The notes under the pieces are model-generated. The model worked only from the letters and a program-made list of their open reading frames with translations, was not told where the DNA came from and did not search any database. A DNA stretch of 64,000 bases from JBEKCP01 sp049509515. GTDB taxonomy: Bacteria; Planctomycetota; Planctomycetia; Pirellulales; Thermoguttaceae. A program made the position numbers and the translations under genes. Below, in pieces: positions 48,901 through 59,000 of the stretch; the stretch's first letter is position 1; every line of letters starts with the position of its first letter. Location: assembly GCA_049509515.1 (NCBI GenBank), contig JBEKZV010000026.1:3349-67348 (forward strand), written 5' to 3'.

Positions 48901-51900
48901 AATGGCCGAGAAAACCGAAGCCCGACACGGGGTGGGGATTGGCGGACTCCAGCATGTAATGCGTCGAGAAGGTGTCGTGCAAGCCGCGGAGGTCTTCGTC
49001 GCCGTCGAAGAAGGTCCAGCGCGAAGGGTCGAACTGCTTCAGCGCCCGGTCCAGCGCCTGGAAGCGGCGGGCCCCCTTGCCCGGATCGCCGCCGCCGTAG
49101 TCGAGAAACGACAGCCACTCGTTCGACAGGTCCCAGGCGATGATGGAGGGGTGGTTGCCGTACCGCGCTGCGCCGGCCAACACGTTCCGCTTGGCGTTGT
49201 CCCAGAACAGGTCGCGGTCCACGTTGTGCCGGCTGGACGAATTGTAGATCGCGGCCAGCGGGAAACTCACCAGGTAGCCGAACTCGTCCATGAAATCCGG
49301 ATACGGGGTGCCGCGGGACCATTGGACATCCCCGACGTTCACGCCCCCGCCGCCCTGGCACGTAGAGCCTTTCAGCCGCACCGCCGCGCCGTTGAAGTAC
49401 AGCCGGTCCCCGTCGACCCGGCACTCGCGAAACCCGAATCGCTCGCGCAGCAGGTCCAGCCGTTTGCCGGTCGCCGCGTCCAAGGTCTCGACGGCCAGCG
49501 TGTACAGCTTGGCACTGCCGGGTCCCCACAGCACCGGGTCGCTCCAGGCGCGGCTGAAGGTGAGCGGTGCGGCCTGGCCGGGCTCCAGGGTCAGCTCGCG
49601 GCGGCCCAGCTCCAGAACCGGTTGGCCGGCGTCCAGCACCCGCGCCACGACGCGCGCCTTGACGGCGGTTGACTCATGGCTGGCCACGACCAGCCGGGCG
49701 CTCAGCTCGCGTTTGCGCACGGAAGGCGTGACCAGCAGATCATGGGCCGCCACCGGCGGAGTTGCCTCCAACGTCACCTTGCCGATCCCAAACCCGCTCA
49801 TGCTGCCGCCGCCGGGGGCATCCAGGTACGAGACGCTCATCGTGGGCGACGCCGGGTTGACGTAGTCGGGGTCCATGATGGCCAAGACGTCGCGGATGAC
49901 GATCAGCACCTCGTTGTCGCCGGGCCGAACGGCCGCGGTAATATCGCAGGTGTGCGGCGTCTCCCCGCCGCGTATGTTGCCGACTTTCTGCCCGTTGACG
50001 TAGACCGTCGCTTCGTCCAGCACGTGAGCGATGTGCAAGCGGTAGTTCTTCTTGGCCGCTTGCCCCGGCAGGGCGAACGTGCGGCGCAGGTACAGTCCGT
50101 GGGGCCGCGGGTTCACGGTCTCGATCGGGTGCTGCCAGGGCGCGAAAGGGACTTGTCGCGGCTGCCAATCCAGTTTCGCTGGAGGCGGAACCGCCGGGGA
50201 CAGCGCGGGGGTCGTCGCCGCCTGCCACGTGCCGCTCAGAGAGAAAGAAGTCCGTGGGCCGGGCAACGCTCCAAAGAACTCGACGGAGCGCTCCTCCTTG
50301 GCCTCCAGCGGATTGGGCCACGGAAGTTCTTGCGTCACGCCCGGAAAGAAACGGATCGTATCGGCCGGCGGCCAGCCCAGCTCCGGCGGCCGCACGGCGT
50401 GGGTATGCGCTTCGATCGTGTAGCGGCGGGAATCGGGGATGACGGTGAACGGGATCTCCCGCGTCAGGCACTGGTGCGGCTGCAAGGTCAGCGTGGCGCG
50501 ATCCTCGCCCACGCGCTGCCGGAAGTAGGCTTTGACCTCCGCCGTATAAGCCACGGTCAATGGAACGGGCAGGGGATTGCTGGTGCGGCACGTGGCCAAC
50601 GCGCGGGCGCCATCCGCCGCTTTCTTCAGGTCGGCGGGCCCGGGCAGGTCCTCCACCTGGCGGAATCCGTCGGTGGCCCGCCCGCCGAACGTGGCATCCA
50701 GGTTCAGGCGCAGGGCCGCGTCTCGACTGAACCAGGTGGCCCCGTAATTCTCCGGAACCCAGCCGTGGCCGCGGGCCGGTTCCGTGGGATACAGCGTCAG
50801 CCGCGCCACGCGCATGCGGCGGATCGACTCGGGCAGGACGGCAATCTCGTCGCCCGAGCGGATGTCCGCCGCTTCACCCGTCTGGGCCTCCGCGAAATAG
50901 ACGCCCGGCGCCACTTGCACCGGGTCCGAGGTGGTGGACAATTGCAGCAGCCGGCCGTTGAGGTAGGTGCACAAGGCGCCGAACCTGTTCTGCGGTGCCT
51001 CGGCCCCGGCCTTCCCGGATTCGTACCATACGCCGGCATAGTAGCGGCCCGGCTTCACGCCGGCGAGTTTCCAGTACGCACCGTCATTGTCCGGGTCGCG
51101 AATCAGCCGGTTTTCGCGGCCGATGTTGGCCGTAGTCATCCCCGGAGCCGGACTGTCGTGCTGGAGCTTGAAGTCGACGTCGCCGGCCAGCAGCGGCAGC
51201 AACTTCGACGCCTCCCAGGTCATGGCGTCCGCAGGCGCCGGGGGGAGCCGGCCCAGCAGCCTCCCGCGTTCGGCCGCATAGTTCGGCAACGGCAACTTGG
51301 CGGGCGTCGCCGGCTGCTCCGCCGCAGTCGGCTCCGGCGCGAGCACGAACTCGGGCCACTTGGCGCCCACGGGAATCAACGGCCCGTAGCGCTGGACGCG
51401 GGACAGCCGCACCTCGTCTATCAACCCCGACCAGGCGTACACCGAGTGCTGCGACCCCAGCTTGATCGACGACGGGGTTTGAAAGAACGGCAGGGGACGA
51501 TCCGTGCCGTAACCGACCAGTACGCCGCCGACGTAGTACCTCACGGCGTGCCGGTCCCACTGCCAGGCGACGTGCTGCCATTGGCCCGGGCGGAACCAGT
51601 CGCGGGATTGCACTGCGCTGGATGGGATGCCGTGCTGCGAATCATACAGGCCGGCAGACGTCCGCCAGGAAAGCCGCAGCGCGGCACTGGTATCCGCCTG
51701 GAGCTTCATCAGATCCAGGTCGCCGGCCATCAACTCGGAGTAGCAATGGATGTGCTCGGGAACGTCGTCGGGGGCGAACCAGAACTCCAGCGTTCCTTCG
51801 TCGGGCATGCGCTCCAGCGACAGCGGGATCACGGCCGAAGAAGCCAGGGACCGCTCCAACCGCAGCCCCCTGCCGAAACGGCCGCCGCCCGCGGCCGTGA

Positions 51901-52648
51901 GCTTGGCACCGCCCTCCAACCGGTACGCGGCCGGGCCGTCGAAGTCCACCAAGACCACGGTATGCTCGTCCGCGACCGGCTTGCCGGTCAGCACCGCGTC
52001 GGCATCGTAGCGCCGCGGCAAATCGGCGGAGAAGAATGCGTCGTCCCACGTGACGTCGCACTCGCCCCACGCCACCAGCTCCACGGACACCGTGCGGATG
52101 TGGCCGGGGATCGTCACCTCGTTGCGGGCTTCCGCCCACGACGGCGTCAGCGCAAGGTTCCGGCGCGCCAACTCCTGCCGGCCCTCGAACGCACTGCCGT
52201 AGATCACCATCGCGCCCCGGCCGGCGCCGCGGGCCCACACGCCGAAACGGTAGCTGGCGCCGGGTACGACCTCGATCAGGCTCATATCGAGAGCCAGGCT
52301 GCCGCCGCGGGGTGCGCGGACGCGGAGCGCACGCCGCCCCGAATGCGCCTCGGACACCAGCCGCATCTCGGGGGCTTGGCCGCCGGCGGACCACGTCCAG
52401 CGGACCGGCAGCAGCGGATCATCCGTCTCGAAGCGGATGCCCTCGTCGGCCAGGCGTCGCAGACGCTCTCGGGAAAGCCGGCCTGCCGTCTCGAACCCGC
52501 CGTTGGCGAGCAGATTGGACTCGACGGCCGGCGAGACGCCGTGGACGATCAGTCCCAGCAGCAGGGAAAACAGTGCGCTTGGCAGCAACGATCGAAGACC
52601 CGCCGGGGGGTCCGCATCGATTCCACCGGCCGGGATTGTCTCGACCAC
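45968..52648 (-). CDS. Giant secreted GH2-like glycoside hydrolase with LamG and TPR parts
   Basis: The 2226-residue protein has a signal/anchor (LLPSALFSLLLGLIVHGV, about 25-42), a CBM-like region (NLLANGGFET), a LamG domain (about 279-410: DEGTLEFWFAPDD, WQHVAWQWDRHAVRYYVGG), and a GH2 sugar-binding jelly roll (about 845-930: LYLRRTFALPG, VYVNGQKVG). A GH2-type barrel follows, with Glu1177 in AWDLSNEW as candidate acid/base and Glu1293 in MDTENLW as candidate nucleophile. A class-I amidotransferase-like region and a C-terminal TPR (about 2110-2216) complete it. I chose the GTG after GGAGAG; 169 upstream codons lack family sense. Substrate unknown. Confidence 0.78.
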   Translation of the reverse strand: MVETIPAGGIDADPPAGLRSLLPSALFSLLLGLIVHGVSPAVESNLLANGGFETAGRLSRERLRRLADEGIRFETDDPLLPVRWTWSAGGQAPEMRLVSEAHSGRRALRVRAPRGGSLALDMSLIEVVPGASYRFGVWARGAGRGAMVIYGSAFEGRQELARRNLALTPSWAEARNEVTIPGHIRTVSVELVAWGECDVTWDDAFFSADLPRRYDADAVLTGKPVADEHTVVLVDFDGPAAYRLEGGAKLTAAGGGRFGRGLRLERSLASSAVIPLSLERMPDEGTLEFWFAPDDVPEHIHCYSELMAGDLDLMKLQADTSAALRLSWRTSAGLYDSQHGIPSSAVQSRDWFRPGQWQHVAWQWDRHAVRYYVGGVLVGYGTDRPLPFFQTPSSIKLGSQHSVYAWSGLIDEVRLSRVQRYGPLIPVGAKWPEFVLAPEPTAAEQPATPAKLPLPNYAAERGRLLGRLPPAPADAMTWEASKLLPLLAGDVDFKLQHDSPAPGMTTANIGRENRLIRDPDNDGAYWKLAGVKPGRYYAGVWYESGKAGAEAPQNRFGALCTYLNGRLLQLSTTSDPVQVAPGVYFAEAQTGEAADIRSGDEIAVLPESIRRMRVARLTLYPTEPARGHGWVPENYGATWFSRDAALRLNLDATFGGRATDGFRQVEDLPGPADLKKAADGARALATCRTSNPLPVPLTVAYTAEVKAYFRQRVGEDRATLTLQPHQCLTREIPFTVIPDSRRYTIEAHTHAVRPPELGWPPADTIRFFPGVTQELPWPNPLEAKEERSVEFFGALPGPRTSFSLSGTWQAATTPALSPAVPPPAKLDWQPRQVPFAPWQHPIETVNPRPHGLYLRRTFALPGQAAKKNYRLHIAHVLDEATVYVNGQKVGNIRGGETPHTCDITAAVRPGDNEVLIVIRDVLAIMDPDYVNPASPTMSVSYLDAPGGGSMSGFGIGKVTLEATPPVAAHDLLVTPSVRKRELSARLVVASHESTAVKARVVARVLDAGQPVLELGRRELTLEPGQAAPLTFSRAWSDPVLWGPGSAKLYTLAVETLDAATGKRLDLLRERFGFRECRVDGDRLYFNGAAVRLKGSTCQGGGGVNVGDVQWSRGTPYPDFMDEFGYLVSFPLAAIYNSSSRHNVDRDLFWDNAKRNVLAGAARYGNHPSIIAWDLSNEWLSFLDYGGGDPGKGARRFQALDRALKQFDPSRWTFFDGDEDLRGLHDTFSTHYMLESANPHPVSGFGFLGHSNYFPDGAFHRRLDQSFQPGQEIAVNVYRRTAWRYGEKVLMDTENLWKVSAYMPPGLSKFVGEDDVLGPGIDSGRGPVAWMWKQNLDGHRDLGVSAVCNYTPVAGVARRAHNLQCFIMPDHTHHAFSAARVRRSYSLHNDLFVPADFTFQWDLLDPSGKSVARGEDRRRMPSGGLERGQFALLAPTVNGRTRFTLRLRLLADGGFAYGERRDLDIWPPARTPGAAPTRNIVLFDPAGATAAVFRKAGLAYTAIGRLGGLAGDPATTVLVIGEGALQAGTAVAAEELGAYVAAGGRIVVLAQERVLPGLPVRTGLEPREWVSMPFVRSPQHPVVSGVASWDLHFWNPDHVSARGAYSKPDGGAVVTLVDSGTETGLEWVQMMECYRGLGFYLLNQLPVVGRYDVEPMAGELLDRLMAYAAGGKPFRTPAGRLLVSAGPASAVVSKLRNLGVSLTVAGADPPLGAASVLLLDAGQLPAAFRPPERWADALGSGATLIVHGARPEHRTWLSAVAGKPVSLTAQPFGTWEGRAYRNAYTWLTPGLSHIDLYWKRYDGSEGAGAQADDPSLKIEDAIHYSASAEGAVEHVFPGGLVEIPVGRGRLLLDQLRWETPHPQLERSSARVVSALMTGLGIAIEPYAPTRALPREIAYKPLDLTSLANRGFADAKGDDGQGGWSDQGPDCDLRSFPTGRQDFGGVPFLVGAEPRCCIVLKSDARPFPERLPADVSIPLGFRVEGLCFLHAATYAGNGRQAGLYRVEYADGTVYDIRLVADENIRDWISPPSLLPREKGTQSRIAWTGSTKLFPVVSVFQMLWVNPRPETAVRSVRFANPKRSACPILIALTAVVPDEKAVTDRRAAEARAQQLLDRGLAALNAGKDVEARDLLQKALLEDPARDAAYRALGSVCERLKDEGGVLAAYRAWIKAGAKTPLPYNRIGELLEKRNDYRGALDAYVRSLQVEWNQPPIIEARKRLEKILAD

Positions 52649-52773
52649 GTTACTCTCCGCTTGTGTGCCGTCCCCGCCCTCCTCCTTCAACTCCCCAGCC
52701 GCGCCGAGGGGCCGCACCAGGCGCAGACCTCTGCACCTCGACAGCCGCCGCCGCACGGGCAAGCGACGGGGAG

Positions 52774-53337
52774 TCACACTTTGCCCGCGATTCCCAATTC
52801 CCCGGCATGGGGCTTCAAGGCGTCGATGACAAACCGGATGTGGCTGTCCATGTCCACGCCCAGCAGATCCACGCTGCTCCCGATGATCTGCCGGTCCACC
52901 TTGGCGGCGAACGCCTTGTCCTTCAACTTCTTCTTGACGCTCTTCGGCTCCAGGGTGGCGATCCCCTCGGGCCGCACCAGGCAACACGCGATCACGAACC
53001 CCGTCAGCTCGTCGCAGGCCAGCAGCGCCTTGTCCAGCATGGTCTTCGGCGGCAGGTTCCACTTGGTCTGGTGGAAAGACACGGCGTAGGCGATCTCCTC
53101 TTCGCCCTGCTCGCGCAGCCAATCCACGGTTCGTTTCGGATGCTCCTCGGGCCATTGGTCGTAATCGGCGTCATGGAGCAGGCCCGTGATGCCCCACTTC
53201 TCTACGTCGGCCCCGTCGCCGTACTTCGCCGCCGCCGCCCGCATGACGATCTCGACGGCTCGGGCGTGCCCCAGGAGCGAATGGTTCGTGGTCCAGGCGT
53301 GGAGTTGGCCGAGGGCCTGCTGACGGGTGAGGGGCAT
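52774..53337 (-). CDS. HD-domain hydrolase
   Basis: The 187-residue protein has an HD metal site: the first His in LLGHARAVEIVMRA and the HD pair in GLLHDADYDQWPEEHP (about residue 55), with FHQT and CDELTGFV completing the helical pattern. HD proteins of this small soluble type are metal-dependent phosphohydrolases; the substrate cannot be read. AGAGGTTACGCC precedes the ATG. It lies upstream of the giant GH2-like gene on the same strand with a gap of 125 bp, and the two are unlikely to be functionally linked. Confidence 0.85.
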   Translation of the reverse strand: MPLTRQQALGQLHAWTTNHSLLGHARAVEIVMRAAAAKYGDGADVEKWGITGLLHDADYDQWPEEHPKRTVDWLREQGEEEIAYAVSFHQTKWNLPPKTMLDKALLACDELTGFVIACCLVRPEGIATLEPKSVKKKLKDKAFAAKVDRQIIGSSVDLLGVDMDSHIRFVIDALKPHAGELGIAGKV

Positions 53338-53526
53338 GGCGTAACCTCTATGGTGCCACTGGTTGATGCACCATTATAGACACTCCGCCCCCGCTTCGGT
53401 AGAACGGGGGCAAGCTCCAGGGGCAGGGGAACCACTTGAAGAAGACCCTGTTCTTCCGGCCCGGGGCGGCGTCCCGGCTGTCCGCGCCGGCTATCGTTTT
53501 CGGGTGAGTGCCGGTTGGCCCTCGTG

Positions 53527-54066
53527 CTACCCCAGCACCTCCTTGATGAACTCTCCCTTGATCCGGCAATACTCCAACGAATCGCTTACCCCGCCGGCGA
53601 TGATCTCCCGCTTCCGGGCGACGTAAGCCTTCAACAACTCCGGGTCGGCCCGCAGGCAAGCCCGAAAGAATCGCATCTGGTCAACCTCGGGCGAGTCGGC
53701 GGGAATGAGGTGGACGTGAAGCAGGAACGTCTCGCCGTCGTGGACCCATGATCCGCCGCGCATCGGGCGACTTTCAGGGAATGGATCCCGCCCGATCTGC
53801 CCTTGAAATCCCAGCCTGTCGAGCAGTTGCTTCACGATCTCCAGCTCTTCCCGGTCACGGACGGCAATCATCAGGTCCACGCTGCCCTTTCCCGCACATC
53901 CGGGCACAGCCGTGCTGCCGACGTGCTCGACGCGGGCCTGCGGGAAATGCTCGGAAATCAGGGCGGCGACCCGCCGCGCGACATCAGCGGCTCGGGGATC
54001 GTACTGTCGGCACGCCGCGGGGCGGCTGACGTAAGGTCCGATGACGGGCTGGACGTGATCGAACAC
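53527..54066 (-). CDS. GrpB-family nucleotidyltransferase-like protein
   Basis: The 179-residue protein has the GrpB signature: YDPRAADVARRVAALI, then VEHVGSTAVPGCAGKGSVDL (about residues 45-65) with the Asp pattern of nucleotidyltransferase folds, and later HVHLIPADSPE and FRACLRADPELLKAYVARKR. GrpB proteins are widespread with no firmly known reaction. The GTG start has GAGG upstream. It is 190 bp before the HD hydrolase gene, same strand. It is divergent from the beta-helix gene, with 256 bp between their starts. Confidence 0.87.
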   Translation of the reverse strand: MFDHVQPVIGPYVSRPAACRQYDPRAADVARRVAALISEHFPQARVEHVGSTAVPGCAGKGSVDLMIAVRDREELEIVKQLLDRLGFQGQIGRDPFPESRPMRGGSWVHDGETFLLHVHLIPADSPEVDQMRFFRACLRADPELLKAYVARKREIIAGGVSDSLEYCRIKGEFIKEVLG

Positions 54067-54322
54067 GGGAAACCTCGCCGTCGGCTGCCGTGGATCGAGC
54101 AGGAGGTCGGGCGGCGGCCCCGACCCGCCGCCGCCACCTCGCGTAGAACAGGAACGAACCGGGAATCGTCGGGGCGAAGAAGAGATTATCCCGCCTTCCG
54201 GGGCTGTCCGTCAAGCCGCCCCGATGAAGAGAGCGTGCCGTAGTAGAACGGCCGGTTGTCCGGTACAATGGCGGCGTCTCCGGCCAACCGTTTGCCGGGG
54301 CGTTCCCTGGAGTTGTACAGCG

Positions 54323-55765
54323 ATGTTCGCATCCTTCGCGACGGCCGTGTTCCTGGCCCTCGTCACCCCTGCCGCCGATTTCCATGTCGCCCCGGACGGC
54401 AAGCCCGGCGGCGACGGCAGCCAGGCGCGGCCGTGGGATCTGGCCACGGCCCTGACCGGCAAGGGTCGCGTCCAACCGGGCGACACGGTCTGGTTGGGCA
54501 GGGGCACGTACCGCGGGGCCTTCCGGAAGTCCGCGCAGCCGTCCGGGACCGCCGACAGGCCGATTGTCTACCGGGCCATGCCCGGCGAGCGCGTCACCTT
54601 GACTGCCAACGAAGACGATCGTTGCGTGCTGGAGATTGCCGGGGCCGAAAACGTGTGGTTCTGGGGTTTCGAGGTCACGGTGGGCGGCCGGCCGGAGCTG
54701 GGCCATTACGGCGCAGGGGTCTCGCTCCGCGGCGGGCGGGAGATCAAGCTCATCAATCTCGTCATTCACGATTGCCCCAACCGCAGCGGCATCGCCGGCT
54801 CGAACCTCGGCAGCGAGTTCTACGGCTGCTTGATCTACCGCAACGGCCGCTGGGCCAACGCGCTGGCGCACGGCACCTATACGCAGAATCGGCCGGAGGA
54901 CGTGGGAGGCAATCTCGACGCCTTGCCCTGGAAGATCCACCGCGACTGCGCGGTCTTCAACAACTTCGGCTGGGGCGTACACAGCTACGCCGCCAGCCCC
55001 AAACTTGCCAACCTGCTCTACGAAGGCGTGATCGCCTACGGCAACGGCCTTCCCGCGGGCGCCGCCAAACCGTGTCCCAACTTCCTGGCCGGCGGGCAGA
55101 AGTTCGACGACAACGTCGTGCTGCGCGACTGCTGCACCTACTATCCCGACAAGGGCAACTTCAAACGCGGCGCCGACCTGGGATATGGCGACGAGAACGG
55201 CCGGCTGACGGTCGAGCGCAGTTGCTTCGCCGGCGGCCAGGACGCACTCTGGATCCGCAAGTGGCGGCAGGCGACGGTGACCGGCTGCCGCTTCTTCACA
55301 GCCAACGGGTATGCGCTGCGCGTGATCCGGCCGGCGGGCTACCAACCGTCGCACTACCGTTTCGCGGACAATACCTACTACCAGCTCACCACGCCGCCGC
55401 TGCAACTGGACGACGCGGCGATCGAGGACCTGCCGGCCTGGCGGTCGGCCACCGGCCTCGATCAGGGCAGTCGCTCCGTCACCGGCCGGCCCAGTCAACC
55501 CTGGGTATTCCTGCGGGCCAATCGTTATGAGCCCGAGAAAGCGCTGCTCGCCGCGTACAACTGGCCGCGGACGCCGGATGTCGAAGTTCCGCTCGGCAAA
55601 CTCTGGGACCTCAAGCCGGGCCAGGGCTATCGCGTCCACAGCGTCGAGGACATTTGGGCCAAGCCGGTGCAGGAAGGCCGCTTCTCCGGCGAGCCGCTCC
55701 GGCTGAAGATGGTGGGCACCTATGCCCCGGAGTTCGCCTGCTACCTGCTGGTCCGCCACCCCTGA
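54323..55765 (+). CDS. Secreted right-handed beta-helix protein (polysaccharide-lyase-like fold)
   Basis: The 480-residue product begins with a short signal peptide (FASFATAVFLALVTPAAD) and the common opening FHVAPDGKPGGDGSQARPW, followed by GDTVWLGRGTYRG. This opening is typical of secreted beta-helix proteins related to pectate/alginate lyases and DUF1565. Turns include NVWFWGFEVTVGG, KLINLVIHDCPNRSG and SEFYGCLIYRNGRWANALAH. No catalytic set was identified. GGAG lies 9 bp upstream of the ATG. A decayed hydrolase tail follows directly. Confidence 0.8.
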   Translation: MFASFATAVFLALVTPAADFHVAPDGKPGGDGSQARPWDLATALTGKGRVQPGDTVWLGRGTYRGAFRKSAQPSGTADRPIVYRAMPGERVTLTANEDDRCVLEIAGAENVWFWGFEVTVGGRPELGHYGAGVSLRGGREIKLINLVIHDCPNRSGIAGSNLGSEFYGCLIYRNGRWANALAHGTYTQNRPEDVGGNLDALPWKIHRDCAVFNNFGWGVHSYAASPKLANLLYEGVIAYGNGLPAGAAKPCPNFLAGGQKFDDNVVLRDCCTYYPDKGNFKRGADLGYGDENGRLTVERSCFAGGQDALWIRKWRQATVTGCRFFTANGYALRVIRPAGYQPSHYRFADNTYYQLTTPPLQLDDAAIEDLPAWRSATGLDQGSRSVTGRPSQPWVFLRANRYEPEKALLAAYNWPRTPDVEVPLGKLWDLKPGQGYRVHSVEDIWAKPVQEGRFSGEPLRLKMVGTYAPEFACYLLVRHP

Positions 55766-55799
55766 CCATCTGCGCCGGATTGAACGACGTGACCGGAAG

Positions 55800-55976
55800 G
55801 ACTGGAGCGTGCCCATCCGGCAGGCCCGGGTGATGGTCGAGAAGCTCGAGCAGGCGGGAGTCGAGGCCAAGCTGGTGGTCAAGCCCGGCGCCGAACATGG
55901 TTGGCCGGACGCCGGCAAGGAAGCGGCCCTGATCGTGGATTGGTTCGACGCTCACCTGAAGGAACGGCGGAAGTAG
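55800..55976 (+). pseudogene. C-terminal fragment of an alpha/beta hydrolase (prolyl-oligopeptidase/DLH type)
   Basis: Only the last 55 residues exist: VPIRQARVMVEKLEQAGVEA, then KLVVKPGAEHGWPDAGK with the catalytic histidine, and IVDWFDAHLK before the stop. This is the family's usual C-terminus (bringing Asp/His together), but the nucleophile domain is missing. It starts within 35 bp after the beta-helix gene's stop. It has no start codon of its own with a good ribosome-binding site. Confidence 0.7.
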
Positions 55977-56085
55977 ACATCGCAGCGGGGGCGGGCTGCT
56001 GGGGCACCGCCCACCGCAATACCCCGCCTTTCCGGCGTACTCCTCTCGCTCCGCGAGCGAACCCGGCAACGCTGCAAGAACGCTA

Positions 56086-59000
56086 TCAGGTATCCGTGGG
56101 CGTGAAAAACTTGATCGCGGTCCCGGCGGCCGCATTGTTCACCACGATGCTCACGTCGATCGCGGTGACCTTTCCATCCCGGTTGAAGTCGTACGGGTTG
56201 GTGATCGACGCCCCCGATGGTTGTGCGTTGTTGACCACCGCACTCAGGTCGATCGCGGTGACTTTGGCATTCGGCGCGGTCCCGGTTGAGCCGATCTGGT
56301 TGCCGAAGTAGAAAACAAAGGGGGCGGCCAGCCCCGTGTCGGCGTCCGCCAGCACCTCCACGCGGAGCCACGTGTCCTGGATCGCGTTGTCCGCCCAAAC
56401 CAGCAGGACGCGGCTCGATCCGCCCGTGCCGCCGCCCGGCACCACCGTGACCGTCGGCGCCGCCGAAGCCAGGGCCCACGTGCTCCCGTCCGTCACACTG
56501 CCGTTGCCCACGCTGAACTGGAAGTCGCCGGCCGACAGCGACGTCCCCGGCAAATTCGCGATGTCCACCGCGATGCCGTTCAGGCCCTCGTCGTAACTGG
56601 TATAGTTGGCAAACGAGGCCGCCTCGCCGGGCAGCAGCGCCGACTTGTCCGGGGCGACGGTGGTGCCCCAAATCGACTCGTTGTAGAACACGTACTCCCC
56701 GACGACGCTGGCCGGCGGCGGGTTGACCGTGATCGAGACCGTGGCCGTCGCCGGGCTGTAATCGACGGCGTCCGCCGGCGTAAACGTGACCGAGAGCGTC
56801 TGGCTCCCGGCCGCGAGCACCTGCCCGGCCGCCGGAGTATAGGTGAACGTCCCGTCCACGCTCCCCGGCGCCCCGCCCACCGTCCACGAGGACGCGGCGT
56901 CCAGTTGCGTGTCGCCCAGGGCCGTGCCGTAGGCGATGGCCGGCGGGGCGGCCCAGGTGATCGTGGGCGTTGCCTGGCCCACGCTGACCGCCGCCGTCGT
57001 GCTCACCGCGGTGTAGTCCGCCGTGTCGGTCGGGGTGAAGGTCACCGCCTCGGCTTGGCCGCCGCCCGCGCCCAGCACCGTGCCCGCGGCGGACCCGTAG
57101 CTGAACGTGCCCGCCACGCTGACCGGGCTGCCGTCCACCGCCCAGATGACCGAGCCGCTCAGTTGCCCGTCGGCCAGGGCCGTGCCGTAGGTGATGTCCA
57201 CCGGATCGACCGCGGCCAGGATTCCTCCCAGGACCGTGGTGCCGGCGCAGGAATTGGCGCCGTCGAGCGTCAGCACCCCGTCACCCTCCTTCACCAGGCC
57301 GCCCTCGCCGCTGATCTGCCCCATGTACTGGTCCACCGCGGCCACGTCGAAAACCAGCGTGCCGCCGCTGTCCACGGCCACGTTGCCCGCCAGGCTGCCG
57401 TCCGTGGTGCCGTCGCCCACCTGGAGCGTGCCGCGCTCGTCGATTTGCGCGCCGCCCGTAAAGCTGTTCGCCCCGGTGAGGACGAGCGTCCCCGCGCCGT
57501 CCATCACCAGCCCGAGCGTTTGGCCGTATTGGCCGTCCTCGATCGTGCCGCCGAACCAGGTGTCGGCGGCCTCGGCGACCGTCAGCGTCGTTGTGCCGGA
57601 GCCGTCGCTGTTGTCGGTGATCGTGCCGCCCGGGTAGCCGCTCAAGGAGCCCACCGTCAAACTGTTGCCGTCGAGGTCCAGCGTCCCGCCGTTGACCGTC
57701 AAGGCGCCGCCGGAATCGCCGAGGTTGGAAGAAACGCCCACCACGAGCGTGCCGCCTTCAATGTCCGTCCCACCGGTGTAGCTGCTCTGGCCGGTCACGG
57801 TCAGCGTGCCGGTGCCGAGCTTGGCCAGGCCGAGCGTGTCCGGAAGGCCGGTCGTGACATAGGTGTAGTTGCCGTCCGTTGTGTCGAAGCCCAAGAAAGC
57901 CCCGGAATCGAACGTCGCGGCCGCCAGCAGGTCCTCGATGTCGCCGGGCGTCCCGCTCGTCCACTCGCCCGCGCCGACGCCGACCGCCAGCGTCGCCCCC
58001 GCGGCAACGCTCACGTTGCTGTAGTCGGGCAGCGACCCCGGCATTACCGCATCCAGCGTGCCGCTCTCATCTTCCGTGGTGCCCGCGTAGGTGTTGTCAT
58101 CGTTGGCCAGAATCAACATGCCGCTGCCGTCCAGCACCAGGGCGCTGACGTTCCAGCCGGGGTGATTGGCGTAGTCGCTGCTGCCGCCGACGGCGCCGGA
58201 GATCGTCACGTCGCCCGCGCCGCCGGCCGCCAGATCGCGGTCCGTACTGCCGCCCATCGCCACGATGTTCCCGCTCAGGGTCAAGGTGTCGGCGTCGCAA
58301 TCGACCTGGGTGCTTTGCCCCACGGTGATCGTGCCCGAGAGGGTGTTGTCGCCCGCGAGGTTCCGGATGGCCCCGTCGCCGTACGGCCCGGTGCCGTAGA
58401 GGAGGATGCCCGTGGCAACCGAGAAGGCCCCACCGCTGCCGTCCAGGGCGAGTTGCGAGCCGCTGGAGACCACGGCAGTGCCGCCGCCCAGGGCGGCGCT
58501 GGTGGAGATCGTCAGCACGGCCGGCTCCGGTTGGCCGGCGTTTTGGTCGTACCCGCCGATCTGGGTCGCGCCGGTATACGTGTTGTCGCCCGAGAGGGTC
58601 GCGCATAGCGGGTTATCCGGATCGGTCCCGAGAAAGTCGAGGCCGCCCGAGCCGCCGATCGTGCCGGCGAAATCGCAAGCGCCGTTGCCCTGGACGTTCA
58701 AAGTTCCCGGCGACTGGCCGTCGTCCAGCACCACGCTGCTGGTGGAGTCGCCGTCGAGCCCCGCGACGGTCTGGGCCGTGCCGCCCAGGTCGAGCGCGCC
58801 GTCCTCCAGCGTCACGGTCCCCAGCGGCGTCGTGTTGTCGGCCATGTCCAGCGTCGTGCCGCTGCTGACCGTGATGTTCGTGCCCGCGGGCATCGCGGGC
58901 AGATCGATCGTGCCGCCGCCTTCAAAATCGAGGCCGAGCTGCGCGATGCCCGAATACTGGAGACTGCCGTAGTCGTCGCTCGGGGAGCCGCCGGCGGCCG

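Noticed and set aside
45623..49672. Plus-strand open frame of about 1350 codons opposite the GH2-like gene
   Set aside because: No signal, domain or start site; the minus strand carries recognisable LamG, GH2 and TPR parts.
52649..53155. N-terminal extension of 169 codons on the GH2-like gene
   Set aside because: It is Arg/Gly-rich without family sense, overlaps the HD hydrolase gene and lacks a ribosome-binding site, while a GTG after GGAGAG precedes the signal peptide.
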